Assembly (NCBI RefSeq): GCF_009917385.1
Contig: NZ_QWLJ01000021.1
Location: 1-64,000 of the forward strand
Direction: 5' to 3'
DNA from: Roseburia sp. 1XD42-34
Lineage (GTDB): Bacteria > Bacillota > Bacilli > Bacillales > Amphibacillaceae
DNA: 64,000 nt
The notes under the pieces were generated by a model. The model saw only the letters and a list, made by a program, of their open reading frames with translations. It ran no database searches and was not told where the DNA came from. Positions 25,453 through 35,792 of the stretch are shown piece by piece. Position 1 is the stretch's first letter, and each line of letters starts with the position of its first letter. Made by a program: the position numbers and the translations under genes.

Positions 25453-25654
25453 GCAAAGGCGAGGCGCAAGGCGCCCGATTAGCAACGTAGCGACTGGAAA
25501 CGAATCAACTAAAGTTTTAGGAATCATGCTACTAAAACCAGGGGTATGCCGACGCCTGAGCGGCAAGCCCGTTTTTAGTCGGCCCTCCTCTTTGTAACGA
25601 ACGGTTATTCCTTTATCTCCAAGCACCTCAATTTACACTACTTTCTTATCTCTT
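25453..25654 (+). repeat. Dispersed repeat family A, copy A7
   Basis: Left end CAAAGGCGAGG, TTAGCAACGTAGCGACTGG, the hairpin module (ACTAAAACCAGGGG, GCCGAC...GTCGGC) and the right end CTTTCTTATCTCTT. The ATGATGACTT to GCCGGACG block is deleted. The right end abuts the A7 tract that is the U-tail of the minus-strand terminator of the alpha-glucoside operon. Confidence 0.8.
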
Positions 25655-25693
25655 AAAAAAAGACCCCTCTTTTTTAAAGAGGAATGGTCTTTT
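25655..25693 (-). terminator. Terminator of the alpha-glucoside operon
   Basis: On the minus strand AAAAGACC (25693-25686) and an inner CCTCTTT/AAAGAGG pair fold back on GGTCTTTT, followed by a T-run. It lies just after the 6-phospho-alpha-glucosidase stop codon. Confidence 0.85.
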
Positions 25694-25694
25694 C

Positions 25695-27047
<1,353 letters not shown>

Positions 27048-28643
27048 TTATTCTGTTTGTCCTCTGCCTAAATAACGATCCACTGCTTTACGAACAGTTG
27101 TTACCTGTAAGCCATATACTACTTGAACGTTTTTATCTTTCATAATGACTCCACTTGCGCCCGTTTTTGTTTTTAGTGTCTGTTCATCCACTAAGTTTGG
27201 TTGATGCAATGTGAGGCGCAGCCTCGTGTAGCAGTTTGTCACGGTATCGATATTTTCTGCACCACCAAGGGCTTCAACAATCGTGCTTGCAACATCTAAG
27301 TTTGTTGGATTTGTGTTGTCTTTTCCTTTACTCTTTTTTTCTTTGTAATCTTGTTTAGAATACAATTTTGTTTCTTTACCTTGTTCTTCACGACCAACCG
27401 TTTTGAAATTGAATTTCGTAATTAAGAAACGAAATACAACATAATAAATAACAAAAAATATGATTCCTACTAAGATATACATCGACCAACTTGTTTTTTC
27501 AAAACCAAGCGGAAGATTATATAATAAAAAGTCAATCATTCCGTTTGGTCCGATAGCTCGAACATCCAATATGTTTAGTACCACCATACTGAAACCACTT
27601 AGAGCAGCATGAACAACAAATAAGAGTGGTGCCACAAACATAAAGGAGAATTCAATTGGTTCCGTGACTCCGGCAATAAAGGAAGTGAATGCAGCTGGAA
27701 TTAAAATTGCTTTTACTTTAACTTTGTTTTCTGGTTTTGCTGTATGGTACATGGCTAAACATGCACCAATTAGGCCAAACATTTTTGCAATACCACGAGC
27801 ATCCCAGATAACACTTTTCGATAAACGATCTATTGCTGGGTCGGCAATTTCTGCATAGTAAATATTTCGTGCACCTTCTAACACTTGCCCCCCGACTTCC
27901 TCAACCCCACCGAGAGAAGTGTATAGAAATGGGGTATAGACTAAGTGATGCAAACCAGTTGGAATAAGTAGCCTCTCCAACGCACCATATAGAAACACTC
28001 CCAAATTACCACTATGTTGAATTAATGTTCCAAGGCTATTGATTCCACTTTGAAAAATAGGCCAAACGTAGGTGAGAAACACCGCCATTAACACAGCCAC
28101 TGGGATTAAGACAATAAATACAAACCGGGAGCCACCATAAATTTGGAAGGCGCCATTAAATTCTGTATCAATAAATTTATTATGAATATAAGCGGTTACA
28201 ATACCGAGAATAATTCCTAGAAAAACTCCCATATCCAATATCTGGACTCCTAACACCAATGTTTGTCCAGTGCCTTGCAAGGATTCTGCTTCAACAAGTA
28301 GACCACTTAATTCCATAAATTTATTCATCGCATTAACAAATACTAAATATCCTAATAGTGCGGTAAATCCTGCTACAGATTTTTCTTTTTTAGCTAAGCC
28401 CACTGTTATACCGACAGCAAAAATCAGTCCTAAATTACTTAATATGGAAACTAATGAGCCTGATAAAATGGATCCGAACCCAGTTGTAACGGGATTATCT
28501 AAAAATGGAATTACTTCAAGTAATCGCTGATTTGTGAATACATTTCCGAGAGCTATGAGAATACCTGCAATTGGTAAAATGAGCACTGGGATAAACATAG
28601 CTTTCGAAAAGCGTTGCATCGCTTCCATCATTCTCTGCTTCAT
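27048..28643 (-). CDS. glvC: PTS alpha-glucoside transporter subunit IICB
   Basis: A 531-residue membrane permease with an EIIC domain (about 1-400) and a C-terminal EIIB domain whose phosphorylated cysteine is about C471 in V-T-N-C-Y-T-R-L-R-L-T-L. It imports and phosphorylates maltose or related alpha-glucosides. There is no fused IIA domain, so a glucose-type IIA must be supplied from elsewhere, as known for B. subtilis GlvC. ATG 28643 is chosen because GGAGG is 8 bases before it. It is first in the operon with the phospho-glucosidase. A cre-like site lies 58 bases upstream. Confidence 0.9.
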   Translation of the reverse strand: MKQRMMEAMQRFSKAMFIPVLILPIAGILIALGNVFTNQRLLEVIPFLDNPVTTGFGSILSGSLVSILSNLGLIFAVGITVGLAKKEKSVAGFTALLGYLVFVNAMNKFMELSGLLVEAESLQGTGQTLVLGVQILDMGVFLGIILGIVTAYIHNKFIDTEFNGAFQIYGGSRFVFIVLIPVAVLMAVFLTYVWPIFQSGINSLGTLIQHSGNLGVFLYGALERLLIPTGLHHLVYTPFLYTSLGGVEEVGGQVLEGARNIYYAEIADPAIDRLSKSVIWDARGIAKMFGLIGACLAMYHTAKPENKVKVKAILIPAAFTSFIAGVTEPIEFSFMFVAPLLFVVHAALSGFSMVVLNILDVRAIGPNGMIDFLLYNLPLGFEKTSWSMYILVGIIFFVIYYVVFRFLITKFNFKTVGREEQGKETKLYSKQDYKEKKSKGKDNTNPTNLDVASTIVEALGGAENIDTVTNCYTRLRLTLHQPNLVDEQTLKTKTGASGVIMKDKNVQVVYGLQVTTVRKAVDRYLGRGQTE

Positions 28644-28700
28644 GTCATACACCTCCATATATTTGACGTCTATCTGTCTTTGACATAATTTAGTTTACTC

Positions 28701-28714
28701 CGCAAACGGTTTCT
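28701..28714. promoter_or_regulatory. Possible cre (CcpA) site upstream of the PTS operon
   Basis: CGCAAACGGTTTCT keeps the AAACGNTT core and the right-hand C of the cre consensus but misses three outer positions. It is placed 58-71 bases before the IICB start, where CcpA repression would be effective. Confidence 0.4.
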
Positions 28715-28733
28715 TGTATATAATTTTTAGACT

Positions 28734-28768
28734 AGAAAAAACGTGTTTCACCAATTAAAAACACGTTT
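28734..28768 (-). terminator. Terminator of the RpiR regulator upstream of the PTS operon
   Basis: On the minus strand AAACGTGTTT (28768-28759) pairs with AAACACGTTT (28747-28738) and is followed by TTTTTCT. It separates the regulator transcript from the PTS operon. Confidence 0.8.
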
Positions 28769-28780
28769 CAAAAAAGTCTA

Positions 28781-29536
28781 CTATCTGATATTTGGTTTTA
28801 GATATTCCTTGATAATCAACTCGAAGGTCATTAATAATCTTGGAAAAAAGATGTTCGGCAGCATATTTCGATCGTCCAATTTATTATTGTCGATAATTTT
28901 AAAGTTTAAATCAGATATACCAGCAATTCGATTGCCTATCTCCTTGGTAAAGGAAACGGTAAAAATATGATGTTCCTTTGCAACAACTAATTTATCAATG
29001 ACTTGTTGCGTTTCTCCCGATTTCGAAATGACGACAAGTGCTCCAATATTGTCTAAATTATTTTCAAAAACCCCGATCGAATCCATTCCACTAGCCAATA
29101 TCGTTTTTTTACCTAAAACCAATAACTTTTTGTATAAATATTCAGCGGCTATAGCTGAAAAGCCAGTGGCATAAAGGAAAATATAGGTTTGTTCTAACTT
29201 CATTACTCGATTTATAAATAATTCAATCGTTTCCATAGTATTGTATTCGAAAAATTCCTGTGTATTAATTTCAGGAAAATCCTCCACCACACCTGTTTGT
29301 TTTCCCTCTACTTCTTTTATTAACGGCAATAGGTGATAATACATATCTACAAATCCTGTATAGCCAAGCTTTTTGGATAAGCGAATAATCGTTGCCGGAG
29401 AAGTATAATTCACCTTCGCGATATGACGTACACCTTGTTGTAACACATGATCCATATTTTCGATAATATAGTTTAAAAGCTGAATATCTAACTCTGTTAG
29501 ATTTTTTCCTTGAATTAACTTACTAATATCAATCAA
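28781..29536 (-). CDS. MurR/RpiR-family regulator of the alpha-glucoside operon (GlvR-like)
   Basis: A 251-residue regulator. The N-terminal HTH_6 domain (about 1-75) contains H-I-A-K-V-N-Y-T-S-P-A-T-I-I-R-L-S-K-K-L-G; the C-terminal SIS sugar-phosphate-binding domain (about 100-245) contains Y-A-T-G-F-S-A-I-A and I-S-K-S-G-E-T. It lies just upstream of, and codirectional with, the IICB/GlvA genes but is separated from them by a terminator. GlvR of B. subtilis activates the glv operon in response to maltose; a matching role is inferred from this context. GGAGGGGGTAATTTG-type ribosome site precedes ATG. Confidence 0.85.
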   Translation of the reverse strand: MIDISKLIQGKNLTELDIQLLNYIIENMDHVLQQGVRHIAKVNYTSPATIIRLSKKLGYTGFVDMYYHLLPLIKEVEGKQTGVVEDFPEINTQEFFEYNTMETIELFINRVMKLEQTYIFLYATGFSAIAAEYLYKKLLVLGKKTILASGMDSIGVFENNLDNIGALVVISKSGETQQVIDKLVVAKEHHIFTVSFTKEIGNRIAGISDLNFKIIDNNKLDDRNMLPNIFFPRLLMTFELIIKEYLKPNIR

Positions 29537-29624
29537 ATTACCCCCTCCTCCAACGTTTTAGTTATGCAAAAACATGCATGTAGTCTTCAAAATAAGGTCC
29601 GTTGATTTGGATTTAGCTTAATTT

Positions 29625-30479
29625 TTATAGCCGTTTTAATGCAATTGCTTTTCGCATATCCTGTAAAGCTTGTTGAGCAGATTCCCCTTTAACAAGCATG
29701 ACATTCGTATACAGCGCATCTATTAAAGTCAGCTCGGCAATTCTTGAGGATAGAGCCTCGGGTCGAAATTCCGTTTCCTCAGACACTGTATACAATAAAA
29801 TATCTGCGTGCTTAGTCAATGATGATTTAGCAAAGTTGGTGATGGCAATTGTCGTTACTTGCTTATCCCTTAATACATGCAATATATCAATTATATCTTT
29901 GGTTGAACCGGAGTGAGAAATAATGACCGCTACATCCTGTTCTCCTAATTGAGAGGCTGACATCAATTGCATATGCGCATCTAAATTTGCATGGACATGA
30001 ATCCCACTGCGAAGGAATTTATGATACGCATCAATGGATACAATTGCCGAGCCACCAATTCCAAAGAACTCTACCCTTTCCGCTTTAATAAGCGCCTGAA
30101 CTGCATCATTCAATGCCGTTTGATCGGTAATTTTCAACGTATCTTCTAACGTTTTCATATTGGAACGAAACACTTTTTCACTAACCGTTGCGATGCTATC
30201 ACCAGCTTGAATTTTTTCATGGATATCTGTTACGGGTTCAACCACTTCTGCAGCGAGTGCGATTTTCAACGCTTGATAGCCTTTAAATCCTACACGTTGG
30301 CAAAAACGAAATACGGTTGATTCTGCTACTTCCAGTTCATCAGCAATCTGGTTGATGGTGTGGTGAATAATTGCTTTTGGTTGTTGCAGAATATAGTCAG
30401 CGATCTTTTTTTCTTTATCACTCAGACGGCTATAATTGCTACGGATACGGGCTAAACCGTGTTGATTAACTTGATTCAT
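29625..30479 (-). CDS. MurR/RpiR-family transcriptional regulator with SIS domain
   Basis: A 284-residue regulator. HTH_6 (about 1-80) includes I-A-D-Y-I-L-Q-Q-P and E-V-A-E-S-T-V-F-R-F-C-Q-R-V-G-F-K-G-Y; the SIS domain (about 125-260) includes F-F-G-I-G-G-S-A and I-S-H-S-G-S-T. It resembles HexR/YbbH-type repressors that sense a phosphorylated sugar or 2-keto-3-deoxy-6-phosphogluconate. It diverges from a 6-phosphogluconate dehydrogenase gene across 281 bases, so it probably controls that gene (inference). It starts at ATG after GGGGAGC. Confidence 0.88.
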   Translation of the reverse strand: MNQVNQHGLARIRSNYSRLSDKEKKIADYILQQPKAIIHHTINQIADELEVAESTVFRFCQRVGFKGYQALKIALAAEVVEPVTDIHEKIQAGDSIATVSEKVFRSNMKTLEDTLKITDQTALNDAVQALIKAERVEFFGIGGSAIVSIDAYHKFLRSGIHVHANLDAHMQLMSASQLGEQDVAVIISHSGSTKDIIDILHVLRDKQVTTIAITNFAKSSLTKHADILLYTVSEETEFRPEALSSRIAELTLIDALYTNVMLVKGESAQQALQDMRKAIALKRL

Positions 30480-30612
30480 ATAAAGCTCCCCTTTTTTTAA
30501 TCAACCTATTAATACAGCTGCTTTGGCAGTAATACAGATGGACTAAAACAATTCAATTACATCGGCTTTCTGTAAATCATATTATACACGAAAAAAAATT
30601 CTACGATATTAA

Positions 30613-30640
30613 TTGATTAAGAAAAAAAATTTGATATAAT
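30613..30640 (+). promoter_or_regulatory. Probable promoter of the 6-phosphogluconate dehydrogenase gene
   Basis: TTGATT (30613-30618), 16 bases, TATAAT (30635-30640). An AT-rich near-palindrome TTAATTGATTAA overlaps the -35 and is a candidate site for the divergent RpiR regulator. Confidence 0.55.
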
Positions 30641-30760
30641 AGAATCGAACTAATGAAGACAGCGTTCAAAAAGCATACGAAGAAAAGAATATGAAAAATG
30701 GAGCTTCCATCCTTTTACTTGTAAACAGCTTTATACTATTTCAAACTAGAGGTGAGCAAC

Positions 30761-31660
30761 ATGAAGATTGGTATTATAGGTTTAGGAAAAATGGGTTACA
30801 ATCTGGCACTAAATTTACTTGATCATCAACATAATGTAGTAGGTTTTGACACAAATGAAGAACAGGCTGCATCTATTGTACATCAAAATTATCAACCACA
30901 ATCCTCTGTGGCAGATTTAGTTCAACATTTACCGGTTCCACGGATTGTATGGTTAATGGTTCCTGCCGGAGAAGTTACGGAAAAAGTCATCCAAGAGTTG
31001 GCTCCGTTGTTAGAAAAAGGGGATATCTTAATTGATGGTGGAAACTCTCATTATAAAGATACAATGAAGCGAAAGGATTTCTTAGATAGACAGGGCATCA
31101 CTTTCTTTGATTGCGGCACTAGCGGAGGAACAGATGGCGCTAGAAATGGTGCTTGTACGATGATTGGCGGAGATAAAGAAACATTTAAACAGATTGAGCC
31201 TCTATTTCAAGATATCTCCACGGATAATGGATACTTATATACTGGAGAAACCGGTAGCGGACATTTCTTAAAAATGATTCACAATGGGATAGAATATGGT
31301 ATGATGCAAGCGATCGCAGAAGGCTTTGACATTCTTCACAAAAGTGATTTTAATTATGATTATGAAAAAGTTGCCAACGTATTTAACCATGGTTCGGTTA
31401 TTCGTTCCTGGTTAATGGAATTAGCGGAGCAAGCATTTGCTAAAGATGCGCAATTGGGGCAGATTCGTGGGATTATGCATTCTTCTGGTGAAGGAAAATG
31501 GACGGTAGAAACTGCACTCGATTATCAAGTCGCAGCACCCGTAATTGCTCTATCATTAATGATGCGTTATCGCTCTTTAGAAGAAGATACGTTTACGGGT
31601 AAAGTTGTAGCCGCACTCAGAAATGAGTTTGGCGGGCATGATGTTGTAAAAAATAACTGA
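30761..31660 (+). CDS. gnd: 6-phosphogluconate dehydrogenase, decarboxylating (YqeC/short NAD-type)
   Basis: A 299-residue oxidoreductase that converts 6-phosphogluconate to ribulose 5-phosphate, CO2 and NAD(P)H. The Rossmann start is K-I-G-I-I-G-L-G-K-M-G-Y-N-L-A (1-15), the signature I-D-G-G-N-S-H-Y-K-D-T is near residue 95, and the substrate lysine region is H-F-L-K-M-I-H-N-G-I-E-Y-G. At about 300 residues it is the short form, often NAD-linked, rather than the 470-residue pentose-phosphate enzyme. ATG 30761 has AGAGGTG upstream; a GTG nine bases earlier overlaps that ribosome site. It is divergent from an RpiR gene. Confidence 0.9.
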   Translation: MKIGIIGLGKMGYNLALNLLDHQHNVVGFDTNEEQAASIVHQNYQPQSSVADLVQHLPVPRIVWLMVPAGEVTEKVIQELAPLLEKGDILIDGGNSHYKDTMKRKDFLDRQGITFFDCGTSGGTDGARNGACTMIGGDKETFKQIEPLFQDISTDNGYLYTGETGSGHFLKMIHNGIEYGMMQAIAEGFDILHKSDFNYDYEKVANVFNHGSVIRSWLMELAEQAFAKDAQLGQIRGIMHSSGEGKWTVETALDYQVAAPVIALSLMMRYRSLEEDTFTGKVVAALRNEFGGHDVVKNN

Positions 31661-31974
31661 TGTAAGGATGATGCCACTGAAAAAGTAAATATACGAAAAG
31701 TAGTCCTATTTACCCCGCACTATGAATGAGATTTGGGAATTAAACAGACATAAAATCCCCAAAACATACTATTATATTACACTATTTTGGAAATTGATTT
31801 TTGGTGTTTTTTAGAAAAGAACTTTTTCATTGGTCTATGTAAGGATGACGCCACTTTTTCTCTATTGGCTAGCGTCAACTTGTTACTACGGGGTGACCTA
31901 GCCTTTTTATTTACCTCCTCATAATTGCCCCGTATTTTATTTCATTTTAAAATATAGGAGAGCTTTTTCTTGAA
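31661..31974. repeat. Intergenic stretch with an 18-bp direct repeat and a hairpin
   Basis: TGTAAGGATGAYGCCACT occurs at 31661-31678 and 31837-31854 with one difference, 176 bases apart, both in direct orientation; the first begins directly after the gnd stop codon. The second copy is followed by TAGCGTCA that can pair with its TGACGC. The remaining sequence to repeat A8 is AT-rich and holds no gene. It may be a remnant of another small element. Confidence 0.5.
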
Positions 31975-32140
31975 GCAGCAAGCCCGTATTTAGTTGGCCT
32001 TCCTCTTCCCGAAACGATGGTGACTTATCGGAAGGCGATTTCGTGAATTCGCCTAGTTGCTGGGCGCTGGAGCCAGACGTGGCTATTCCGTTAAGTTCGT
32101 ATCCCCAAAGCAACCATTTTTTTATGCTTTCTTATTCTTA
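31975..32140 (+). repeat. Dispersed repeat family A, copy A8 (left-truncated)
   Basis: Starts inside the hairpin module (GCAAGCCCG, TTTAGTTGGCC), then GATGGTGACTTATCG, CGCCTAGTTGCTGGGCGC, GACGTGGCTATTCCGTTA and the right end ATGCTTTCTTATTCTTA. Outside the right end is TAAAAAATT, so a T6 tract faces it on the opposite strand as at other copies. Confidence 0.75.
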
Positions 32141-32295
32141 TAAAAAATTCTCCTTTTCACATCGCTTATTGTCTGACCCTGCTATAAAAAGGGTATTTCC
32201 ACCCATGGAGGTGAAAGAAAACTCTTACTGATAGAAAGGACACTGTATGGTTCGTTTTTTGATAGTTGTTTTAATTACGTCTGAGTCTCGTACGT

Positions 32296-32919
32296 TTATT
32301 TCGCTTCCGAAATAACGCCACAGGCAATACGTTCCCCTGCATTACCTGCAGGTTGTGTCTTGTAATCGTCTTTGTCAGAATGAATGACTAGAGCTGTTCC
32401 GCCATCCTTTACTAATGAATGGTCTTTCTCTGGTTGAAGTGTGACCATTTCGTTTAAAAAGTCAGCTTGTACAGTCCCATCATTAGCTACTTCTATATTT
32501 GGCAAATCGCCTGCGTGCGGACCACCTGGCGCTTTCTTTCCATGACTTCTGTTTGTTGGATTGAAATGCTCCCCTGCAGAACTAAAATCAGGTCCTTCAC
32601 AAGATCCTGTTTCATGAATATGGAAACCATGCTTCCCAGGTGAAAAATTTCCCCCAGTCAGTTTAATACGAACTCCCTGCTCTTCTTCAGTTAATATTGC
32701 TGTAGCTACTTCCTGCTGCTTGCGATCTTTTAACGAAACGAAAACCTTTTTTGAAGAATTCCTTTCTATGTGCGTGGTTGTTTGCTCTACTTCCTTTGAC
32801 CGTAGCTTTTCTAGTTCTGCATTTCCTCGCGATCGTTCATCCTCGGTTATATTACAGGCTGATAAAATGAACAAGCATATAGCGGTAATCATAATATAAA
32901 TGGTCCGTTTATGCATCAC
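32296..32919 (-). CDS. sodC: Cu/Zn superoxide dismutase-like lipoprotein (YojM/SodC type)
   Basis: A 207-residue exported lipoprotein with lipobox L-S-A-C at about residue 22 and a SodC domain (about 60-205). Metal-ligand motifs are H-G-F-H-I-H-E-T-G-S-C, G-E-H-F-N-P, H-G...P-H-A-G-D and the disulphide partner G-E-R-I-A-C-G-V-I; the copper-site His in A-L-V-I-H-S-D is also present. All expected ligands appear kept, unlike B. subtilis YojM, which I recall as having an impaired copper site. It should dismutate extracellular superoxide. Single gene; a ribosome site AAAGGAGC lies before ATG. Confidence 0.88.
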   Translation of the reverse strand: MMHKRTIYIMITAICLFILSACNITEDERSRGNAELEKLRSKEVEQTTTHIERNSSKKVFVSLKDRKQQEVATAILTEEEQGVRIKLTGGNFSPGKHGFHIHETGSCEGPDFSSAGEHFNPTNRSHGKKAPGGPHAGDLPNIEVANDGTVQADFLNEMVTLQPEKDHSLVKDGGTALVIHSDKDDYKTQPAGNAGERIACGVISEAK

Positions 32920-33155
32920 CTTGCTCCTTTCAAATTGTTTTTTTACCAGCTTGCTCTATTCCCTGTATGTTTAAACATAGAATCTTTCCAGATTACTTTC
33001 ACTCTTGTACAATAAATACATAACGACGTGTTCAAAAAGGAAGATATCAAGCGGATAGAAACGTGTGGTAAACTGATACATACACATTTACAAGATATAA
33101 ACCACCCTTTTCGGTCTGAATTTTTGAACAAAATTCAAACAGGAGGCGTTACTAA

Positions 33156-33533
33156 ATGGGACTATTTGATGGAATGATGGGAAATGCATCAGAAATGGAT
33201 GCCAAAAAAGCGGAGCAAGAAGTAACTGAGCTGTTAGCTACAGCAGAGCAGGTGGAGCATGCCTATAAGCTAATCCGGGATATGATGATATTTACCAATA
33301 AGCGCTTAATTCTCCTCGACAAGCAAGGGGTAACTGGAAAGAAAATGGAATACCATTCTATTCCATACAAAAACATTACCCACTTTTCAATTGAAACTGC
33401 TGGAACATTCGATTTAGATGCAGAGCTTAAGTTATGGGTTTCTGGCAGTTCTGAACCGATTCAAAAGACATTCAACAAGCAACTAAACATTTATAAAGTA
33501 CAGTCCGTCTTAGCAAATTATGTATGCAAGTAA
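33156..33533 (+). CDS. Bacterial PH-domain protein (bPH_1, YvbH-like)
   Basis: A 125-residue cytosolic protein consisting of one bacterial pleckstrin-homology domain (about 12-122), with the typical M-I-F-T-N-K-R-L-I-L-L-D-K-Q-G and Y-K-N-I-T-H-F-S-I-E-T-A-G-T-F-D-L-D-A-E-L-K-L-W segments. These small proteins occur widely in Bacilli; function is unknown, with membrane or protein binding suspected. The start is ATG after AGGAGGCGTTACTAA. It stands alone. Confidence 0.85.
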   Translation: MGLFDGMMGNASEMDAKKAEQEVTELLATAEQVEHAYKLIRDMMIFTNKRLILLDKQGVTGKKMEYHSIPYKNITHFSIETAGTFDLDAELKLWVSGSSEPIQKTFNKQLNIYKVQSVLANYVCK

Positions 33534-33775
33534 AATCAAATATTAAAACATACTAAAGATGTTTCGTACAGAGACAAATAATTTTATCCTGTGCTTGTTA
33601 GCTTTTTGTATACGAGTTGAGGAATCACACAACGAGTTTTTTAAGTGGGAAAGCTCCAATTACACAAAGAAATTTAGCATAGGAGTATTCCCACTTACAA
33701 TTGTGAAATAAAAAACTTAGGCTCCACATTCCTATTGACTACGTTTATAATTATTCTTCAACTCAACTATAAATC

Positions 33776-34109
33776 TCAAAAGTCATCTTTTCTACAGTGT
33801 AAAAACACGCGCCTATCAAAACCTCCTCTCTCTTCACGCTTCTTCTTACGCAAAGTTTCGACTGTTTGCAGCAATGCTCCATGCGTTTTTGCTAATGCGT
33901 GAATGACTGACTTCTAAAAGATCAGCTAATTCCTCTAGCGCTGAAGCAACATCCGTAGTCTGTAAATATTCATCCCATTCTTCTAGCATTTTTCTCTTTA
34001 ATTCAACCAGGTATTCTTCCGTATGAAGTTTTGTCGTAATTGCCGTTTGCCCCTTGCTCGCAATTATTTCTGGAATTTTATCACGAACAAGTTTATGAAA
34101 TTTCGGCAT
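33776..34109 (-). pseudogene. Frameshifted MazG-like (phosphoribosyl-ATP pyrophosphohydrolase-like) gene
   Basis: The frame from ATG 34109 reads FHKLVRDKIPEII...LEELADLLEV, the typical short MazG-like NTP-pyrophosphatase, then switches to unrelated SHSRISKN and stops at 33846. In the next frame the family continues at once: VIHALAKTHGALLQ...KREERGGFDRRVFL to a stop at 33776. The break is a tandem GTCA-GTCA (GAAGTCAGTCATTC), so a 4-base duplication inactivated the gene; removing one GTCA restores about 110 residues. The intact enzyme would cleave non-canonical or excess nucleotides. It could instead be a phase-variable or sequencing-derived state. Confidence 0.85.
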
Positions 34110-34195
34110 ACTTATCCCTCCGTACTTGTGTAGAAAACTTCGCCTATCACCTTGTGACTATATGCCCCGTCATCGTTTTTATACTATAAATAGTT

Positions 34196-34546
34196 TTAAA
34201 TAAAGACGAAAAAACGATTAAAAAATTCATATCCAAAATACACACTAAGCCCAAATAAGATAACAGATGCTAGAATGGCTGACCAGTTTATAAACGCTTG
34301 ATTTAAAAACCCTCTACTGAAATGAACTACACTCATTAAAGTTATATCATGCGTAAGAATCACAAGTATTATCCCTAGTGCAACAAATACAAATTGTGTC
34401 TGTGCTTCACTGGTTAATGAAGAAACTAATAAGGGCATAAAAATCCTTAACCACAAAACTATATTTGCAGGATAGGCGACCATTAGAAATCCAGATGAAA
34501 ATGGCTTAACTAATGTAGGACTGAGAGATATGACAGTAGATAAGCG
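34196..34546 (-). pseudogene. C-terminal remnant of a LysE/RhtB-family amino-acid exporter
   Basis: About 116 codons following a TAG stop read VKPFSSGFLMVAYPANIVLWL...SRGFLNQAFINWSAILASVILFGLSVYFGYEF. This matches the last half of LysE-family exporters (typically PFxxGFLLxxxNPxNIxFWL ... FLNxxxIKWISxxAGxxLIGxGxYFG). The first three helices are missing and no convincing start or ribosome site exists; an internal ATG (34483) gives a 95-residue open frame. Judged a degenerate exporter gene rather than a true small protein. Confidence 0.6.
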
Positions 34547-34740
34547 CTAATTGTAATTGTATATTTTGGTTTTTCTTATTTTTTAACCTATCCAAGTTTT
34601 GAGCTTGTTTTATGGGGGATAGGATATATATTTTCATTTATTTGCTTTAGAGAGTTTAAAAGATTCAAGGAAAGCGGTTGAATTTGGCGAGCAAGACCAA
34701 TATTCATATTCGACTCTCAACCATTTGGGTAAACCTGCTA

Positions 34741-34768
34741 TGTTTTTTTATACTTTCTTATCTCTCAA
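34741..34768 (+). repeat. Family A right-end fragment (A10)
   Basis: TTTATACTTTCTTATCTCTC matches the right terminus of family A and is followed directly by A8, the U-tail of the DoxX terminator on the other strand. No other part of the repeat is clear. Confidence 0.55.
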
Positions 34769-34809
34769 AAAAAACCTTCTCACAGCTATCGATCAAACTG
34801 TAAGAAGGT
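34767..34809 (-). terminator. Terminator of the DoxX gene
   Basis: On the minus strand ACCTTCTTACAG (34809-34798) pairs with CTGTGAGAAGGT (34785-34774), followed by T8. The family A fragment begins just beyond the T-run. Confidence 0.88.
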
Positions 34810-34828
34810 GCTATGATTTGCTCTGCCA

Positions 34829-35335
34829 TTAAGCAGCCTTTAGACTTTCTCTTTCTCTTTTAGTAAAAACACTTTTTAAATACGGAATAACCCATCTATC
34901 TAAACCAAATTTTCCAGCATTGTAACCAGCAACTAACAATAATACCGTAAGTAATACCATTTGTGCATTCGTACTAACTGTTCCACTAAACAGGAAAGCA
35001 AAATTCATCGTAATTCCCATCAACGCTGAAAAATTTGTGAATATCCCTAAGATAAGTGCGATACCAACTAGCAATTCGCCCCACATGACGAGGAAAGTGA
35101 AGATATCAGCATTTGGCAAGGCTACTTTTTCCAAGAATACTGCCCACCAGCCTTGAACTGCCGGATGTTCCCCTCCTGCACTTGCGATCGCCCCTTGTAA
35201 GTAACCCGAAGCGTCAAATTGCCCTCCGGTAATTTTGCCATAACCGGCAACAAGCCATTCGTAACCGATATAAATACGAATAAGTGCTAAAACACCTGCG
35301 GCTATACTGCTGTTACGGATAAAATTCATAATCAT
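34829..35335 (-). CDS. DoxX-family membrane protein
   Basis: A 168-residue membrane protein with four predicted helices of the DoxX family (Y-I-G-Y-E-W-L-V-A-G-Y-G-K-I-T-G-G near the N-terminus, M-W-G-E-L-L-V-G-I-A-L-I-L-G in the middle). DoxX proteins are linked to oxidative-stress and thiol-redox systems or quinone metabolism, without an agreed activity. ATG 35335 is used since GGGAG lies 9 bases upstream; two further in-frame Met codons above it lack sites. It ends in a strong terminator and is a single-gene unit. Confidence 0.85.
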   Translation of the reverse strand: MIMNFIRNSSIAAGVLALIRIYIGYEWLVAGYGKITGGQFDASGYLQGAIASAGGEHPAVQGWWAVFLEKVALPNADIFTFLVMWGELLVGIALILGIFTNFSALMGITMNFAFLFSGTVSTNAQMVLLTVLLLVAGYNAGKFGLDRWVIPYLKSVFTKRERESLKAA

Positions 35336-35792
35336 TTGTACCATCTCCCTTTTGATCAACACTTCACATGATATTGTATTAACTTTTTACTACATGTAAA
35401 GTATAACATAAATTTTTCAGCCTATGTCGTTATTGTTCGACATTTCACAATATGATCATATTTTAGTTCTTATGAAGTATTATTAATTGACTTTTTTTCG
35501 TCACATTTTATTAAGTGGTTTATACCATGTTTGATTCGCTCGCCAATCGTTTGGCATATTGCATGCGCACCCTTCATGTTCTGAGCGCTTCCCTATTAAC
35601 TTTACTATCTTCATGCGTTTTATTAGCTAAATGAAATTGTCCTTCCATTTATAATCATTGTTAAATGAAGATTTTTGCTCACTTACTTTTGAAACTCCTT
35701 CTCTACAGTTTCCGTTCATGCTAAAGTTTCTATCTTACCTCGTTATCCCTACTTCATCAGTAAATTTTGCAGCTTACTTTCAGAAGATCCAC

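Noticed and set aside
32043..32231. 62-codon open frame
   Set aside because: Mostly family A repeat right half; no start signal.
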